Origin: Nisaea sediminum
GTDB taxonomy: Bacteria; Pseudomonadota; Alphaproteobacteria; Thalassobaculales; Thalassobaculaceae
Direction: 5' to 3'
NCBI RefSeq assembly: GCF_014904705.1
Contig: NZ_JACZCQ010000011.1
Span: 1-64,000 of the forward strand
DNA: 64,000 bases
Below are positions 26,381 through 36,213 of the stretch, piece after piece (position 1 is the first letter of the stretch; every line of letters starts with the position of its first letter). The position numbers were made by a program, and so were the translations under genes. The notes below the pieces were generated by a model that was not told where the DNA came from, did no database searches, and saw only the letters and a program-made list of their open reading frames with translations.

Positions 26381-29047
26381 ATGAAAATTGTCGTCGTCGA
26401 GTCGCCGGCCAAAGCCAAAACCATCAACAAATACCTTGGCAGCGACTACAAGGTGCTCGCCAGCTATGGGCATATACGTGACCTACCGTCAAAAGACGGA
26501 TCGGTCGATCCCGATGCCGATTTCGCGATGGTCTGGGAAGCGCAGCCGCGCGCCGAGAAGCAAATCAAGGAAATCGCCAGCGCGGTGAAGGGAGCCGAGC
26601 GGCTCTATCTCGCGACTGACCCGGATCGCGAGGGCGAGGCCATTTCCTGGCACGTGCAGAACGTGCTCACCGACCGCAAGGCCCTGAAGGGCGTCGACGT
26701 CAAACGCGTGGTCTTCAACGAGATCACCAAGCGCGCCGTGCTGGACGCGATCGACAATCCGCGCGATCTCGACCAGGACCTGGTGGACGCCTATCTTGCC
26801 CGCCGGGCACTCGATTATCTCGTCGGCTTCACCCTCTCGCCGGTGCTCTGGCGCAAGCTGCCGGGCTCCCGCTCGGCCGGCCGCGTGCAGTCCGTCGCGC
26901 TGCGCCTGATCTGCGAGCGTGAAGCCGAGATCGAGGCCTTCCGCACCGACGAGTACTGGACCATCGACGCCCAGTTCCGCACCAAGGAACGGAAGAATTT
27001 CACCGCCCGCCTGACCCATCTCGACGGCACCAAGCTGGACAAGCTTTCCATCGGCACCGAAGCGGCGGCGAAGGAAGCTGTCGCGCGCGTCGAGGGCGGC
27101 GCTTACTCAGTGCGCTCGCTCGAAAAGAAGCAGACCAAGCGCAACCCCTACCCGCCCTTCACCACCTCGACCCTGCAGCAGGAGGCCTCGCGCAAGCTCG
27201 GCTTCGGCGCCTCACGCACGATGCAGATCGCGCAGAAGCTCTATGAGGGGATCGATCTCGGCGGCGAGACCGTCGGTCTCATCACCTATATGCGAACCGA
27301 CGGCGTGCAGCTCAGCCAGGAAGCCGTCTTCGCCATCCGCGACGATATCGGCAAGAATTTCGGCGACCGCTACCTCCCGAACAGCCCGCGGATGTACAAG
27401 AACAAGTCGAAGAACGCACAGGAGGCCCACGAGGCGATCCGCCCGACCGACGTACGTCGTCATCCGAAACAGATGGCGGCGCATCTCGACAAGGACATGC
27501 TCCGGCTCTACGAGCTGATCTGGAAGCGCACCGTCGCCTGCCAGATGGCGAGCGCGGAACTTGACCAGACCACAGCCATCATCGGCGCCGCCGACAACCG
27601 GGCAGAGTTCCGTGCGACGGGCTCCATCGTCACCTTCGACGGCTTCCTCAAGCTCTACCAGGAGACGCGGGACGACCCGACGCAGGACGACGACGAGAAC
27701 GACCGCCTGCTGCCCCCGATGGCCGAACGCGAGGCTCTGGCGCACGACAAGACCATGCCGGAACAGCATTTCACCCAGCCGCCGCCACGCTACAGCGAGG
27801 CGAGCCTGGTGAAGAAGATGGAGGAACTCGGCATCGGCCGTCCGTCGACCTATGCCAGCATCCTGCAGGTGCTCCAGGACCGGAACTATGTCCGGCTCGA
27901 CAAGCGCCGCTTCATTCCGGAGGACCGCGGCCGTCTGGTCACCACCTTCCTCTCGAACTTCTTCACCCGCTATGTGCAGTACAACTTCACGGCGGAGATG
28001 GAGGATGCGCTCGACAACATCGCCGAGGGTACCGTCGCCTGGAAGAAGGTCCTGCAGGACTTCTGGAAGGCCTTCCGCGAGGCGGTCGACAATACGAAAG
28101 AGCTGAAGATCTCGGACGTTCTGAACGCACTCGACGAGGAACTCGGCCCGCACTTCTTCCCGGTCGACGAGAACGGCGCCAGCGTCCGCACCTGCCCGAC
28201 CTGCGGCCAGGGACGGCTCGGCCTGAAGCTTGGGAAGTTCGGCGCCTTCATCGGCTGCTCGAACTATCCGGAATGCAAGTACACGCGGCAGATGACGCAG
28301 GCCGGCGACGGCAGCGAGGACGGCACCGCCGATCTCGCCAACGGCCCGAAGATCCTCGGCCAGGATCCGGCCACCGGTCTCGACGTCTCCCTGCGCAAGG
28401 GGCCGTACGGTACCTATGTGCAGCTCGGCGAGAAGACGGACGACAATCCGAAACCGAAACGCGCTTCGCTCACCAAGGGCATGAACCCGGCGGACGTGAC
28501 GCTTGAACCGGCGCTGGCGCTCCTTGCCCTGCCGCGCGAGGTCGGCCCGGATCCGGAGAGCGGCGAGATCATCCTCGCCGGAATCGGGCGCTATGGTCCC
28601 TACCTGAAGATTGGCAGCACCTACATATCGATCCCGGCGGGCGACGATGTGCTGACCATCGGCATCAACCGCGCGGTCGATCTGATCGCGAACAATCCGA
28701 AGAAGAAGAGCGCGGGGCGAGAGCTCGGCGAATATGACGGCAAGCCGGTCACGGTCGGCGCCGGACGCTTCGGGCCCTATGTGAAGCATCAGAAGATCTA
28801 CGCGACCATTCCGAAAAGCATCGTTCCGGAAGAGGTCACGCTGGAACAGGCGATCGAGCTGATCAAGGCCAAGGCCGAAAAGGCGGGCACCGGAAAGACC
28901 GCCAAAGCGGCCCCGGCGAAGAAAGCACCTGCGAAAAAGGCGGCGGCCAAGAAAACCGCGGCGAAGAAGAAGCCCGCAGCGAAGAAGAGTGCGTCGAAGA
29001 AAGCGGACTCAACCAAGGACCCGGCCCAGGCGGCCGGGGACGATTAG
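26381..29047 (+). CDS. topA: DNA topoisomerase I
   Basis: The product has 888 residues. The Toprim domain starts 'KIVVVESPAKAKTINKYLG' with the metal-binding 'LATDPDREGEAISWH'. The catalytic tyrosine lies in 'GLITYMRTDGVQLS'. One classical four-cysteine zinc finger (CPTCGQGRLGLK then GCSNYPEC) is followed by several short repeat zinc-ribbon-like modules without cysteines. The tail (residues ~835-888) is a Lys/Ala/Pro-rich, histone H1-like tract. The enzyme relaxes negative supercoils. The gene lies 62 bases after dprA, a common alphaproteobacterial order. Confidence 0.96.
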   Translation: MKIVVVESPAKAKTINKYLGSDYKVLASYGHIRDLPSKDGSVDPDADFAMVWEAQPRAEKQIKEIASAVKGAERLYLATDPDREGEAISWHVQNVLTDRKALKGVDVKRVVFNEITKRAVLDAIDNPRDLDQDLVDAYLARRALDYLVGFTLSPVLWRKLPGSRSAGRVQSVALRLICEREAEIEAFRTDEYWTIDAQFRTKERKNFTARLTHLDGTKLDKLSIGTEAAAKEAVARVEGGAYSVRSLEKKQTKRNPYPPFTTSTLQQEASRKLGFGASRTMQIAQKLYEGIDLGGETVGLITYMRTDGVQLSQEAVFAIRDDIGKNFGDRYLPNSPRMYKNKSKNAQEAHEAIRPTDVRRHPKQMAAHLDKDMLRLYELIWKRTVACQMASAELDQTTAIIGAADNRAEFRATGSIVTFDGFLKLYQETRDDPTQDDDENDRLLPPMAEREALAHDKTMPEQHFTQPPPRYSEASLVKKMEELGIGRPSTYASILQVLQDRNYVRLDKRRFIPEDRGRLVTTFLSNFFTRYVQYNFTAEMEDALDNIAEGTVAWKKVLQDFWKAFREAVDNTKELKISDVLNALDEELGPHFFPVDENGASVRTCPTCGQGRLGLKLGKFGAFIGCSNYPECKYTRQMTQAGDGSEDGTADLANGPKILGQDPATGLDVSLRKGPYGTYVQLGEKTDDNPKPKRASLTKGMNPADVTLEPALALLALPREVGPDPESGEIILAGIGRYGPYLKIGSTYISIPAGDDVLTIGINRAVDLIANNPKKKSAGRELGEYDGKPVTVGAGRFGPYVKHQKIYATIPKSIVPEEVTLEQAIELIKAKAEKAGTGKTAKAAPAKKAPAKKAAAKKTAAKKKPAAKKSASKKADSTKDPAQAAGDD

Positions 29048-29060
29048 GCCGGCGGAACGC

Positions 29061-31322
29061 GTGACCCATCGCAAGCCGCCTCACGGACTGCCGAGCCGTG
29101 AGGCCGTCATCGAGTTCATCCAGGACAGCCCGACGCCGGTCGGCCGCCGCGAGATTGCGCGCGCCTTCAACATCAAGGGCGCCGACCGAATCCCCCTGAA
29201 AGCCCTGCTGAAGGATCTGGCGGCCGAAGGCCTGATCGATCTCGGCCGCAACCGCCGCGCGGCTGCGCCTGGGGCGCTGCCTGAGGTGACGGTCGTCGCC
29301 ATCATCGGGATCGACGAGGACGGGCATGCGAGCGCCCGTCCGCTTGCTTGGCGGGAAAAGACCGATCCGCCCTCCATCACCATCCCGCCCTCGAGCCGCG
29401 CGCCCTCCGTTGGGACCGGCGACCGCGCGCTCGTGAAGCTGGAGCGGATCGATCAGGGAAAATACCGCGGCCGGATCATGCGCAAGTTGGAAAGCCGCGG
29501 CGAACGCGTCGTCGGCCAGTTGAAGCGCGAGGGCAAGGACTACCGGATTCTCCCTTCAGACCGCAGGGCGCGGGCAGACTATATCGTCGAGCCGGGCGAA
29601 ACGGCCGATGCGAAGCCGGGAGAACTGGTCGTCGCCGAGATCCTGCCGCGCGGCAGGATGGGCCTGCGCCACGCGCGAGTCATCGAGGTCCTCGGCGATG
29701 CCTCCGCGCCGCGCGCCGTCAGCCTGATCGCCATCGCTGAGCACGAGATCCCCTCGGTGTTTCCCGACGCCTGCGAGGCGCAGGCGAACGCTGCGAAACC
29801 TGTGACGATCGGCAAACGGACGGATCTGAGAGATCTGCCACTGGTGACGATCGACGGCAGCGACGCGCGCGATTTCGACGATGCGGTCTTCGCGGAAGCC
29901 GACGGCGACGCGAAGAATGCCGGCGGGTACCGCATCCTCGTCGCGATCGCCGATGTCGCCCATTATGTCCGCCCGGGCGACGCGCTCGACACCGAAGCGC
30001 GCAAGCGGGGCAACTCCGTCTATTTCCCCGACCGCGTCGTCCCGATGCTCCCCGAAGCGCTCTCCAACGGTCTCTGCTCGTTGCGACCGGACGAGGATCG
30101 GGCCTGTCTCGCGGTCGAGATGGTGATCGATGCCCGCGGCCAGAAGGTGAAGCACAGGTTCATGCGCGGCCTCATGCGCTCCTCCGCGCGGCTGACCTAC
30201 GAGCAGGTCCAGGCGGCGGCGGGCGGCGGTGAAGCGGGCATCGTGCCGGAAGGCATCATCGAGCCGCTCTACGGCGCTTACAGGCTGCTGCTCGCGGCCC
30301 GGAACGAGCGCGGCGCCCTCGATCTCGACCTCCCGGAGCGCAAGGTGGTGCTCGGCGACGACGGCAAGGTCGCCTCGATCGAGCCGCGCGAGCGGCTCGA
30401 CAGCCACCGGCTGATCGAGGAATTCATGGTGCTGGCGAACGTCGCCGCGGCCGAGACGCTGGAAGCCAAGCGGCGGCCCTGCATGTACCGGATCCACGAA
30501 AGCCCCGATCCCGAGAAGATCGAGGCCCTGAAGGAATATCTCCAAGGGCTCGAGCTTCCCTTCGGAACCTCCGGCGTGATCCGGCCCAAGACCTTCAACG
30601 AACTCCTTGCCAAGGTCCGCGGCGGCATACACGAGACCATCGTCAACGAACTCGTGCTGCGCAGCCAGAGCCAGGCCGTCTACAGCCCCGACAATGTCGG
30701 CCATTTCGGCCTCGGGCTCAGGCGCTATGCCCATTTCACCTCGCCGATCCGGCGCTATTCCGACCTGCTGGTGCACCGCGCGTTGATCGATGCGCACGGA
30801 TTCGGCAAGGACGGGCTCGGCGAGATCGAGATGGAGGCCTTCAACGAGACCGCCGAACACATCTCCATGACAGAGCGACGCGCGGCGGCGGCCGAACGCT
30901 CGGCGATCTCGCGCTATGTCGCCGCCTATCTGAAGGATCAGGTCGGCAATAGCTTCGAGGCGCGGGTCTCAGGCGTCGGTTCGGCCGGTCTCTTCATCGC
31001 GCTTGCAGGTATCGGCGCAGACGGCCTGCTGCCGATGAAGCGCCTGCCCGGCGATTTCTACGATCTCGACGATCACCGGCATTCGCTGAGCGGTCGCGCG
31101 ACCGGCCTGACCTTCCGGATCGGGGACCCGGTGACCGTTCGCCTCGTCGATGCCGATCCGCTTACCGGCGGGCTGTTGCTGGATTACATCTCCGGCGGGA
31201 CCGAAGGACGGCCCGGCGGGCACCCCGGGTCGCGCCGGCCGGGCGGCTTGCGCAAGCACCGCGGACGGCACAAACATGGCCAGCAAGGAAGCGCACGCGG
31301 GCGCCCGAAGAAGTCCCGCTGA
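29061..31322 (+). CDS. rnr: Ribonuclease R
   Basis: The product has 753 residues from the GTG at 29061. The frame is open upstream into topA, so the start is a judgment. An N-terminal winged helix (PTPVGRREIARAFNIKGADR) is followed by cold-shock domains, the RNB catalytic domain with 'VTIDGSDARDFDDAVFAEAD' (the acidic Mg2+ site) and 'YAHFTSPIRRYSDLLVHRAL', then an S1 domain (residues ~640-725). A short basic tail ends it (KHRGRHKHGQQGSARGRPKK). It degrades structured RNA 3' to 5'. It is 13 bases downstream of topA. Confidence 0.95.
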   Translation: MTHRKPPHGLPSREAVIEFIQDSPTPVGRREIARAFNIKGADRIPLKALLKDLAAEGLIDLGRNRRAAAPGALPEVTVVAIIGIDEDGHASARPLAWREKTDPPSITIPPSSRAPSVGTGDRALVKLERIDQGKYRGRIMRKLESRGERVVGQLKREGKDYRILPSDRRARADYIVEPGETADAKPGELVVAEILPRGRMGLRHARVIEVLGDASAPRAVSLIAIAEHEIPSVFPDACEAQANAAKPVTIGKRTDLRDLPLVTIDGSDARDFDDAVFAEADGDAKNAGGYRILVAIADVAHYVRPGDALDTEARKRGNSVYFPDRVVPMLPEALSNGLCSLRPDEDRACLAVEMVIDARGQKVKHRFMRGLMRSSARLTYEQVQAAAGGGEAGIVPEGIIEPLYGAYRLLLAARNERGALDLDLPERKVVLGDDGKVASIEPRERLDSHRLIEEFMVLANVAAAETLEAKRRPCMYRIHESPDPEKIEALKEYLQGLELPFGTSGVIRPKTFNELLAKVRGGIHETIVNELVLRSQSQAVYSPDNVGHFGLGLRRYAHFTSPIRRYSDLLVHRALIDAHGFGKDGLGEIEMEAFNETAEHISMTERRAAAAERSAISRYVAAYLKDQVGNSFEARVSGVGSAGLFIALAGIGADGLLPMKRLPGDFYDLDDHRHSLSGRATGLTFRIGDPVTVRLVDADPLTGGLLLDYISGGTEGRPGGHPGSRRPGGLRKHRGRHKHGQQGSARGRPKKSR

Positions 31323-31353
31323 CGCGTAAGGCTTTTGCGCCTATAGTGGGCCG

Positions 31354-32976
31354 ATGGACCATAAGTTGTTGAACCGGAAGAGAGACACCAATCGAGACCG
31401 CCAGCCCCGGCGCCGCCGGCTGTCGAGATTCGTCACGGCAATGCTGTTCTCCGTGCTTGCGGCCTGTGCGGCCCCCCGTGCTCCGGTCGATCCCATGGTC
31501 TACGACCGGGACGCCGCGGCCGAGGTTTTCTCCGCCGGGTTCGAAGGCATCACGAGTTTCTATATCGAGGAAACCGACCTCCCGTCGCTCGTGGTGACCG
31601 GGCTGCAGGGAATGCGCAAGCTCGACGATACAGTCACCGTGACGGACAGGGGCGACCAGGTGATCGTCGGGCACAAGGGCCGCGACGTCGCTGCCTTCAC
31701 CGTCCCCGAACCGGACGATGTGGCGCGCTGGAGCATGCTCACGGCCGCGGTCATCGATACCGGCCGCCGGGTCTCGCCCGTGCTGCACGACGCACCGCCG
31801 GAGACCCTCTACAATCTGGTCTTCAGAAGCGCGCTTGCCGATCTCGACCGGTTTTCGCGCTATACGACGGCGGCCGACGCCGCCCGCAACCGGGCGCATC
31901 GCCGCGGCTATTCCGGCATCGGCGTCGTACTGGCAGAGAAGAGCGGACTGATCGAGATCAAGGAGGTCTTCGAAAACGGTCCGGCGGCGCATAGTGGTCT
32001 CTCGGTCGGCGAATTGATCCTCGCGATCGATGACAAGGCTGTCGCGGGCCTCGACATGCTTGCAGTCTCGGATCTGTTGCGCGGGCCCGACGGAAGCGTC
32101 GTCCGGATTACGACGGAGGCAGCAGATCGCGAGCGCACCGTCTCTGTGACGCGAGCCCCCGTGATCGAACAGACGGTTTATCTGAAACGCATCGGTGACA
32201 GCGCCCATCTGGAGATCCGGAGCTTCAACGAGGCCACCGCCTCCAGCCTGCGTCAGAAGATTGCCGAGGCAGCGGCCAGGATCGGCCCGTCGATGAACGG
32301 CATCATTCTGGATTTCAGGCATAACCGCGGCGGCGTCCTGCGCGATGCCGTGTCAATCGCGGATCTGTTCATCGAGGACGGTCGTATTTTGCTGACAAAA
32401 GGCCGCCACCCGCGTTCGGAAAAGGAATTCAAGGCCGACCGGCCGGATATCGCCGTCGGCATTCCGCTCATCGTCCTGATCGACGGCGATTCGGCCTCGG
32501 CCTCGGAGGTCGTCGCCGGCGCCCTGCAGGACAGCGGGCGTGCCGTGCTGATCGGCTCGCGAACCTACGGCAAGGGTACGGTCCAGATGATCGTGCGGCT
32601 GCCGAACGACGGCGAGCTGATCATCACCTGGGCCAAGATGTACACGCCGTCCGGCTATCCGATCGGTCCGTTCGGCGTCTATCCGACGATCTGTTCGGCC
32701 GAGATCCAGGATCCGGAGCTGCAGTTCGTCGGCTCGCAAGCCCGTGTGGCCGCCGTCCGCGCGCGCGAATTGCTGCGGCTGCGCAGGATCGCCCACGATC
32801 TCGACGAAAGCATCCAGAGAGCTCTTATGGAGCGTTGCAGCGGCCGGAATCCCGCTGCCGGCTCCGGCGACACCGATCTTGCCCTGGCCCTCAGGTTGCT
32901 GCGCGAGCCGGGCCAGTTCGAACGCGCGTTCGAGGCCTCGCTGATCGCCTCGAAATGGCCAGCCGCCGCGCAATAG
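31354..32976 (+). CDS. S41 family C-terminal processing-like peptidase, lipoprotein
   Basis: The product has 540 residues. An Arg-rich start and 'FVTAMLFSVLAAC' with a lipobox-like LAAC suggest lipid anchoring on the periplasmic side. A PDZ domain (GYSGIGVVLAEKSGLIEIKE to about residue 265) precedes the S41 peptidase core. The catalytic serine lies in 'LIDGDSASASEVVAGALQ' and the lysine in 'GSRTYGKGTVQ', as in tail-specific proteases. It differs from housekeeping CtpA by its lipobox and by a ~100-residue N-terminal region. Its target is unknown. It stands 31 bases after rnr on the same strand. Confidence 0.88.
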   Translation: MDHKLLNRKRDTNRDRQPRRRRLSRFVTAMLFSVLAACAAPRAPVDPMVYDRDAAAEVFSAGFEGITSFYIEETDLPSLVVTGLQGMRKLDDTVTVTDRGDQVIVGHKGRDVAAFTVPEPDDVARWSMLTAAVIDTGRRVSPVLHDAPPETLYNLVFRSALADLDRFSRYTTAADAARNRAHRRGYSGIGVVLAEKSGLIEIKEVFENGPAAHSGLSVGELILAIDDKAVAGLDMLAVSDLLRGPDGSVVRITTEAADRERTVSVTRAPVIEQTVYLKRIGDSAHLEIRSFNEATASSLRQKIAEAAARIGPSMNGIILDFRHNRGGVLRDAVSIADLFIEDGRILLTKGRHPRSEKEFKADRPDIAVGIPLIVLIDGDSASASEVVAGALQDSGRAVLIGSRTYGKGTVQMIVRLPNDGELIITWAKMYTPSGYPIGPFGVYPTICSAEIQDPELQFVGSQARVAAVRARELLRLRRIAHDLDESIQRALMERCSGRNPAAGSGDTDLALALRLLREPGQFERAFEASLIASKWPAAAQ

Positions 32977-33007
32977 ACCGGCCGGACAGGGAAATCCCGA
33001 TAGGCGC

Positions 33008-33035
33008 TTGACAGGTGCCGGGATATGGATATGTT
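33008..33035 (+). promoter_or_regulatory. Candidate rpmG promoter
   Basis: TTGACA at 33008-33013 is a perfect -35 and TATGTT at 33030-33035 a near-consensus -10, with a 16-base spacer. The start of rpmG follows 39 bases after the -10. Motif reading only. Confidence 0.5.
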
Positions 33036-33074
33036 TGCGGCCTTCGAATTCACTCCCAACGATGGGGAACGGCG

Positions 33075-33242
33075 ATGGCCAAGCCCGCGACAGTACTTAT
33101 CAAGCTCGTCAGCACCGCTGATACCGGTTACTTCTACGTCACGAAGAAGAATCCGCGCACGCAGACCGAGAAGCTTCAGCTCAAGAAGTACGATCCGGTT
33201 GCGCGCAAGCACGTGCTGTTCAAGGAATCCAAGATCAAGTAA
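33075..33242 (+). CDS. rpmG: 50S ribosomal protein L33
   Basis: The product has 55 residues from the ATG at 33075. The sequence '[20 protein letters not shown]' with '[20 protein letters not shown]' is typical of alphaproteobacterial L33. It lacks the CxxC zinc pairs found in some L33 paralogues. The gene has a promoter-like element upstream and a strong hairpin terminator downstream, so it is probably a single-gene transcript. Confidence 0.97.
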   Translation: MAKPATVLIKLVSTADTGYFYVTKKNPRTQTEKLQLKKYDPVARKHVLFKESKIK

Positions 33243-33269
33243 GCGGCTTCCGCAGAACGATTGCCAGAG

Positions 33270-33298
33270 CGGGCCGTTTCTACGGCCCGTTTTGTTTT
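33270..33298 (+). terminator. Rho-independent terminator after rpmG
   Basis: An 8-base stem CGGGCCGT/ACGGCCCG with a 4-base TTCT loop is followed by a T-rich stretch (TTTTGTTTT). It begins 28 bases after the rpmG stop. Confidence 0.9.
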
Positions 33299-33324
33299 GT
33301 CCGGAATTTCTCCCGGCGGCCGGC

Positions 33325-34710
33325 TCAGTCCGATTGGGAAATGTCGGCGACGACCCGGTTGCGGCCCGCGCTCTTCGCGCCGTAGAGCGCCTTGTCGGCG
33401 CGGCCGATCATGTCCTCGACCGTCCGATCCTCGTCGCGCCGCATGGTCAGGCCGATGCTGATCTTCACCGAGATCGGCTCGTCCGCGGTTTCGATCTCCA
33501 CGACCGTGTCCGCAACGCGCTTGCGCAGCCGTTCGGCGACCGCTTCGGCGAACTCCTCCGAGGTGTCGGGCATAACCACGACGAATTCCTCTCCGCCGAT
33601 CCGCGCGACCATGTCGACCGAGCGGAGGCTGTTGGTCAGGGCGTCCGCAACGGCCTTCAGCACATGGTCGCCGACGAGATGGCCGTGGGTATCGTTAACC
33701 GCCTTGAAATGGTCGATATCCAGTACCAGCAGCGCCAGAGGCTTGCGCCGCTCCACCGCGCTGTCCATCAGGCTTTTCAGATAGGTCTCCAGATAGCGCC
33801 GGTTATAGAGCCCCGTGAGGCTGTCTATGAGCGCCATCGAGAGCGACCGCTCGTAATTGTCGCGCAACCGGTCCTGGAACCGCCTACGGCGGATCTGGGT
33901 CCTGGTGCGGGCCGTCAGCTCGTTCTTGTCGAGCGGCTTCATGATGTAGTCATTGGCGCCGAGGTCGAGCGACTTCGCCAGCTTGTCCAGCTGATCCACC
34001 TCGCCCGTCATCAGCACGGGAACCTGACGCGTCCGTTCCGAAGCACGGAACTGGGAGACGAGGCGCAATGCGTCCTCCGTCTCGAGGTTCAGGCTGCAGA
34101 CGATCAGCTCGACATCCGTCGACGCGACTATTTCCCGTGCCTGTGCGGCGTCGGCGGCGACATAGACCCTGTTGTCGTCCCGATTCAGAATGTTTCGCGT
34201 ATTCGCCGCATCGATCGGATTGTCTTCGATCAGCAGGATCCGTCCCGACTCGTATCCGACGGCCTGCGCTCCCGCGCCCGGCTCGAGCACGCCGAAATGC
34301 GCGGACGTCTTCTCGCGCAGTAGCCACTCGTCCATCATTACCTTGAGGCGGAGCAGCGAACGGACGCGGGCGAAGAGCGCGGTGTCGTCGACAGGTTTGG
34401 TCAGGAAATCGTCAGCCCCGGCTTCCAGCCCGCGCACGCGGTCGGAGGGATCGCTGAGGGCCGTCACCATGACCACGGGAAGATGGACCGTCGCCGGATT
34501 GCTGCGGATGCGCTTGCACACCTCGAACCCGTCGATCCCCGGCATCATGACATCCAGGAGGACGATGTCGGGAACTTCGGACTGGATGATTTCGAGCGCT
34601 TCGGGTCCGTTCGAGGCCGTCCGCACATCGAAATACTCGCTCATCAGCTTGGCTTCGAGCAGCTTGATGTTCGGCAGGACGTCGTCAACGACGAGTACGC
34701 GTCCAGGCAT
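33325..34710 (-). CDS. pleD: PleD: receiver-receiver-GGDEF diguanylate cyclase
   Basis: The product has 461 residues, the size of Caulobacter PleD. The first receiver domain has the acidic pocket and phosphoacceptor (LVVDDVLPNIK; 'PDIVLLDVMMPGIDGF'). The second is degenerate, with serine where the aspartate should be ('VELIVCSLNLETEDAL'), as in PleD adaptors. The GGDEF domain carries the active-site variant GGEEF and an intact inhibitory site RxxD five residues before it (RSVDMVARIGGEEF). It makes c-di-GMP when phosphorylated. The gene follows divK by 6 bases, so both are one operon. Confidence 0.95.
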   Translation of the reverse strand: MPGRVLVVDDVLPNIKLLEAKLMSEYFDVRTASNGPEALEIIQSEVPDIVLLDVMMPGIDGFEVCKRIRSNPATVHLPVVMVTALSDPSDRVRGLEAGADDFLTKPVDDTALFARVRSLLRLKVMMDEWLLREKTSAHFGVLEPGAGAQAVGYESGRILLIEDNPIDAANTRNILNRDDNRVYVAADAAQAREIVASTDVELIVCSLNLETEDALRLVSQFRASERTRQVPVLMTGEVDQLDKLAKSLDLGANDYIMKPLDKNELTARTRTQIRRRRFQDRLRDNYERSLSMALIDSLTGLYNRRYLETYLKSLMDSAVERRKPLALLVLDIDHFKAVNDTHGHLVGDHVLKAVADALTNSLRSVDMVARIGGEEFVVVMPDTSEEFAEAVAERLRKRVADTVVEIETADEPISVKISIGLTMRRDEDRTVEDMIGRADKALYGAKSAGRNRVVADISQSD

Positions 34711-34716
34711 CGCGGT

Positions 34717-35112
34717 CTATCCGAGGAATTTCTGAACCGTCTCCAGGAAATGGCTCACCGATATCGGTTTGGCGATATAGGCCTCGCAGCCACCTTCCCT
34801 GATCTTCTCCTCGTCGCCCTTCATGGCAAAAGCCGTGACCGCGATCACCGGAATCGCGCTGAGGTCATCGTCTTCCTTGATCCATTTCGTGACTTCGAGG
34901 CCGGAAACCTCCGGAAGCTGGATGTCCATGAGAATCAGATCCGGCCGCTTCTCGCGGGCGATCTTAAGGGCTTCCATGCCATCCCGGGTACCGAGGATGT
35001 TGTAGCCGTGCGCTTCGAGGAGGTCGTGGAACAGTTTCATGTTGAGCTCGTTATCCTCAACAATGAGTACCGTTTTCTCGACCGACGTTTCTGCCGCCAC
35101 TCCGTCCTCCAT
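34717..35112 (-). CDS. divK: DivK single-domain response regulator
   Basis: The product has 131 residues from an ATG at 35112. A GTG at 35130, or a GTG at 35100 with GGAGGA four bases before it, are alternatives. It is a lone receiver domain with the acidic pair in '[20 protein letters not shown]', the phosphoacceptor in '[17 protein letters not shown]' and the switch lysine in 'YIAKPISV'. In Caulobacter, DivK controls cell-cycle kinases and is encoded just before pleD, the same order seen here. Confidence 0.92.
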   Translation of the reverse strand: MEDGVAAETSVEKTVLIVEDNELNMKLFHDLLEAHGYNILGTRDGMEALKIAREKRPDLILMDIQLPEVSGLEVTKWIKEDDDLSAIPVIAVTAFAMKGDEEKIREGGCEAYIAKPISVSHFLETVQKFLG

Positions 35113-35139
35113 CAGAACCCGTTCGCCCACGCTCTCCGC

Positions 35140-35250
35140 GCAGCGTTTTATCCAAGCCTGTATGACTGGATAAAATTAATAACTTACAAAAGAATAAACA
35201 GTTTAAACACTCCAAGCGCAAGTGACCATTGATCTGAGCAGGACAGACGG
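35140..35250. promoter_or_regulatory. AT-rich divergent promoter region between divK and a ROK kinase gene
   Basis: Bases 35148-35215 are strikingly AT-rich (runs of A and T such as TAAAATTAATAAC) against the GC-rich surroundings. The stretch lies between the two divergent start codons and so probably holds both promoters. I could not place -35/-10 boxes with confidence. Confidence 0.4.
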
Positions 35251-36177
35251 ATGGACCGACCCGAGCAGTCCCAATTCCGGATCGGCATCGACCTCGGCGG
35301 GACAAAAACCGAGCTTGTTGCCCTTTCGCCCTCGGGAAAACCCATCGTGCAGGAGCGGGTTTCGACTCGCAAAGGCGACTACGGCGCCACCATCAGCACG
35401 ATCACCGGCCTGGTCCAGCGCGCCGAAAACCGGATCGGACAAAGCTGCTCCATCGGCATCGGCATTCCCGGAACGGTCTCCCGCGATACCGGCCTCGTGA
35501 AGAACGCAAACTCCACCTGGCTGATCGGAATGCCGTTGCGTCGCGACCTCGAAGAGGCGCTCAGGCGGCCCGTCCGAATTCAGAACGACGCCAATTGTTT
35601 CGCCGTCTCGGAAGCCGTCGACGGTGCCGGGCGCGACGGAGAGGTCGTCTTCGGAGTGATCCTTGGAACAGGAGTCGGAGCCGGGATCGCGATCCGGCGA
35701 GAGGCCCTGGAAGGCCGCAATGCCATCGCCGGAGAATGGGGACACAACCCCCTGCCCGCTCCCCGGGACGACGAGCGCCCGGGAGACGAGTGTTATTGCG
35801 GTCGGCACGGCTGCATAGAGACCTTCCTCTGCGGACCGGCGCTTGAGCGCCAGCATGTCTCGGCCGGAGGCGCCTCTCTTTCAGGCAGCGAGATCGCCGC
35901 GCGGGCCGAGGACGGCGACCGGATCGCCGACGCGGTGCTCGGCCGTTACGAGGAGCGCCTCGCCCGCGCGCTTGCACATGTCATCAATATTCTCGACCCG
36001 GATATCATCGTCCTTGGCGGCGGGCTGTCCAATATCACACGATTCTACGAAACGGTTCCGCGCCTCTGGGAGCCGCACGTCTTTTCCGATATCGTGCGGA
36101 CGGAGCTAAGGCCCCCGGTTCACGGCGACTCCAGCGGCGTGCGTGGTGCGGCATGGCTGTGGCCGGCAACGGCTTAG
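35251..36177 (+). CDS. ROK family sugar kinase (fructokinase/mannokinase-like)
   Basis: The product has 308 residues. 'RIGIDLGGTKTELVAL' is the phosphate-1 ATP loop, 'IQNDANCFAVSEAV' carries the catalytic aspartate (NDAN), and 'GVILGTGVGAGIAI' follows. The ROK zinc-binding motif reads CYCGRHGC at about residues 188-195, directly followed by 'IETFLCGPAL'. The closest recognised type is the Mak/fructokinase-like ROK kinase; the sugar substrate cannot be told from sequence. No sugar-uptake genes lie alongside it. Confidence 0.9.
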   Translation: MDRPEQSQFRIGIDLGGTKTELVALSPSGKPIVQERVSTRKGDYGATISTITGLVQRAENRIGQSCSIGIGIPGTVSRDTGLVKNANSTWLIGMPLRRDLEEALRRPVRIQNDANCFAVSEAVDGAGRDGEVVFGVILGTGVGAGIAIRREALEGRNAIAGEWGHNPLPAPRDDERPGDECYCGRHGCIETFLCGPALERQHVSAGGASLSGSEIAARAEDGDRIADAVLGRYEERLARALAHVINILDPDIIVLGGGLSNITRFYETVPRLWEPHVFSDIVRTELRPPVHGDSSGVRGAAWLWPATA

Positions 36178-36213
36178 ATCCCGGTTTCTCAATACGGTGC
36201 CGGTAGCGGAACG

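Noticed and set aside
28900-29030. Short direct repeats at the end of topA considered as a CRISPR-like or tandem repeat element
   Set aside because: They are codon-level repeats of lysine/alanine in the coding frame; no regular spacers are present.
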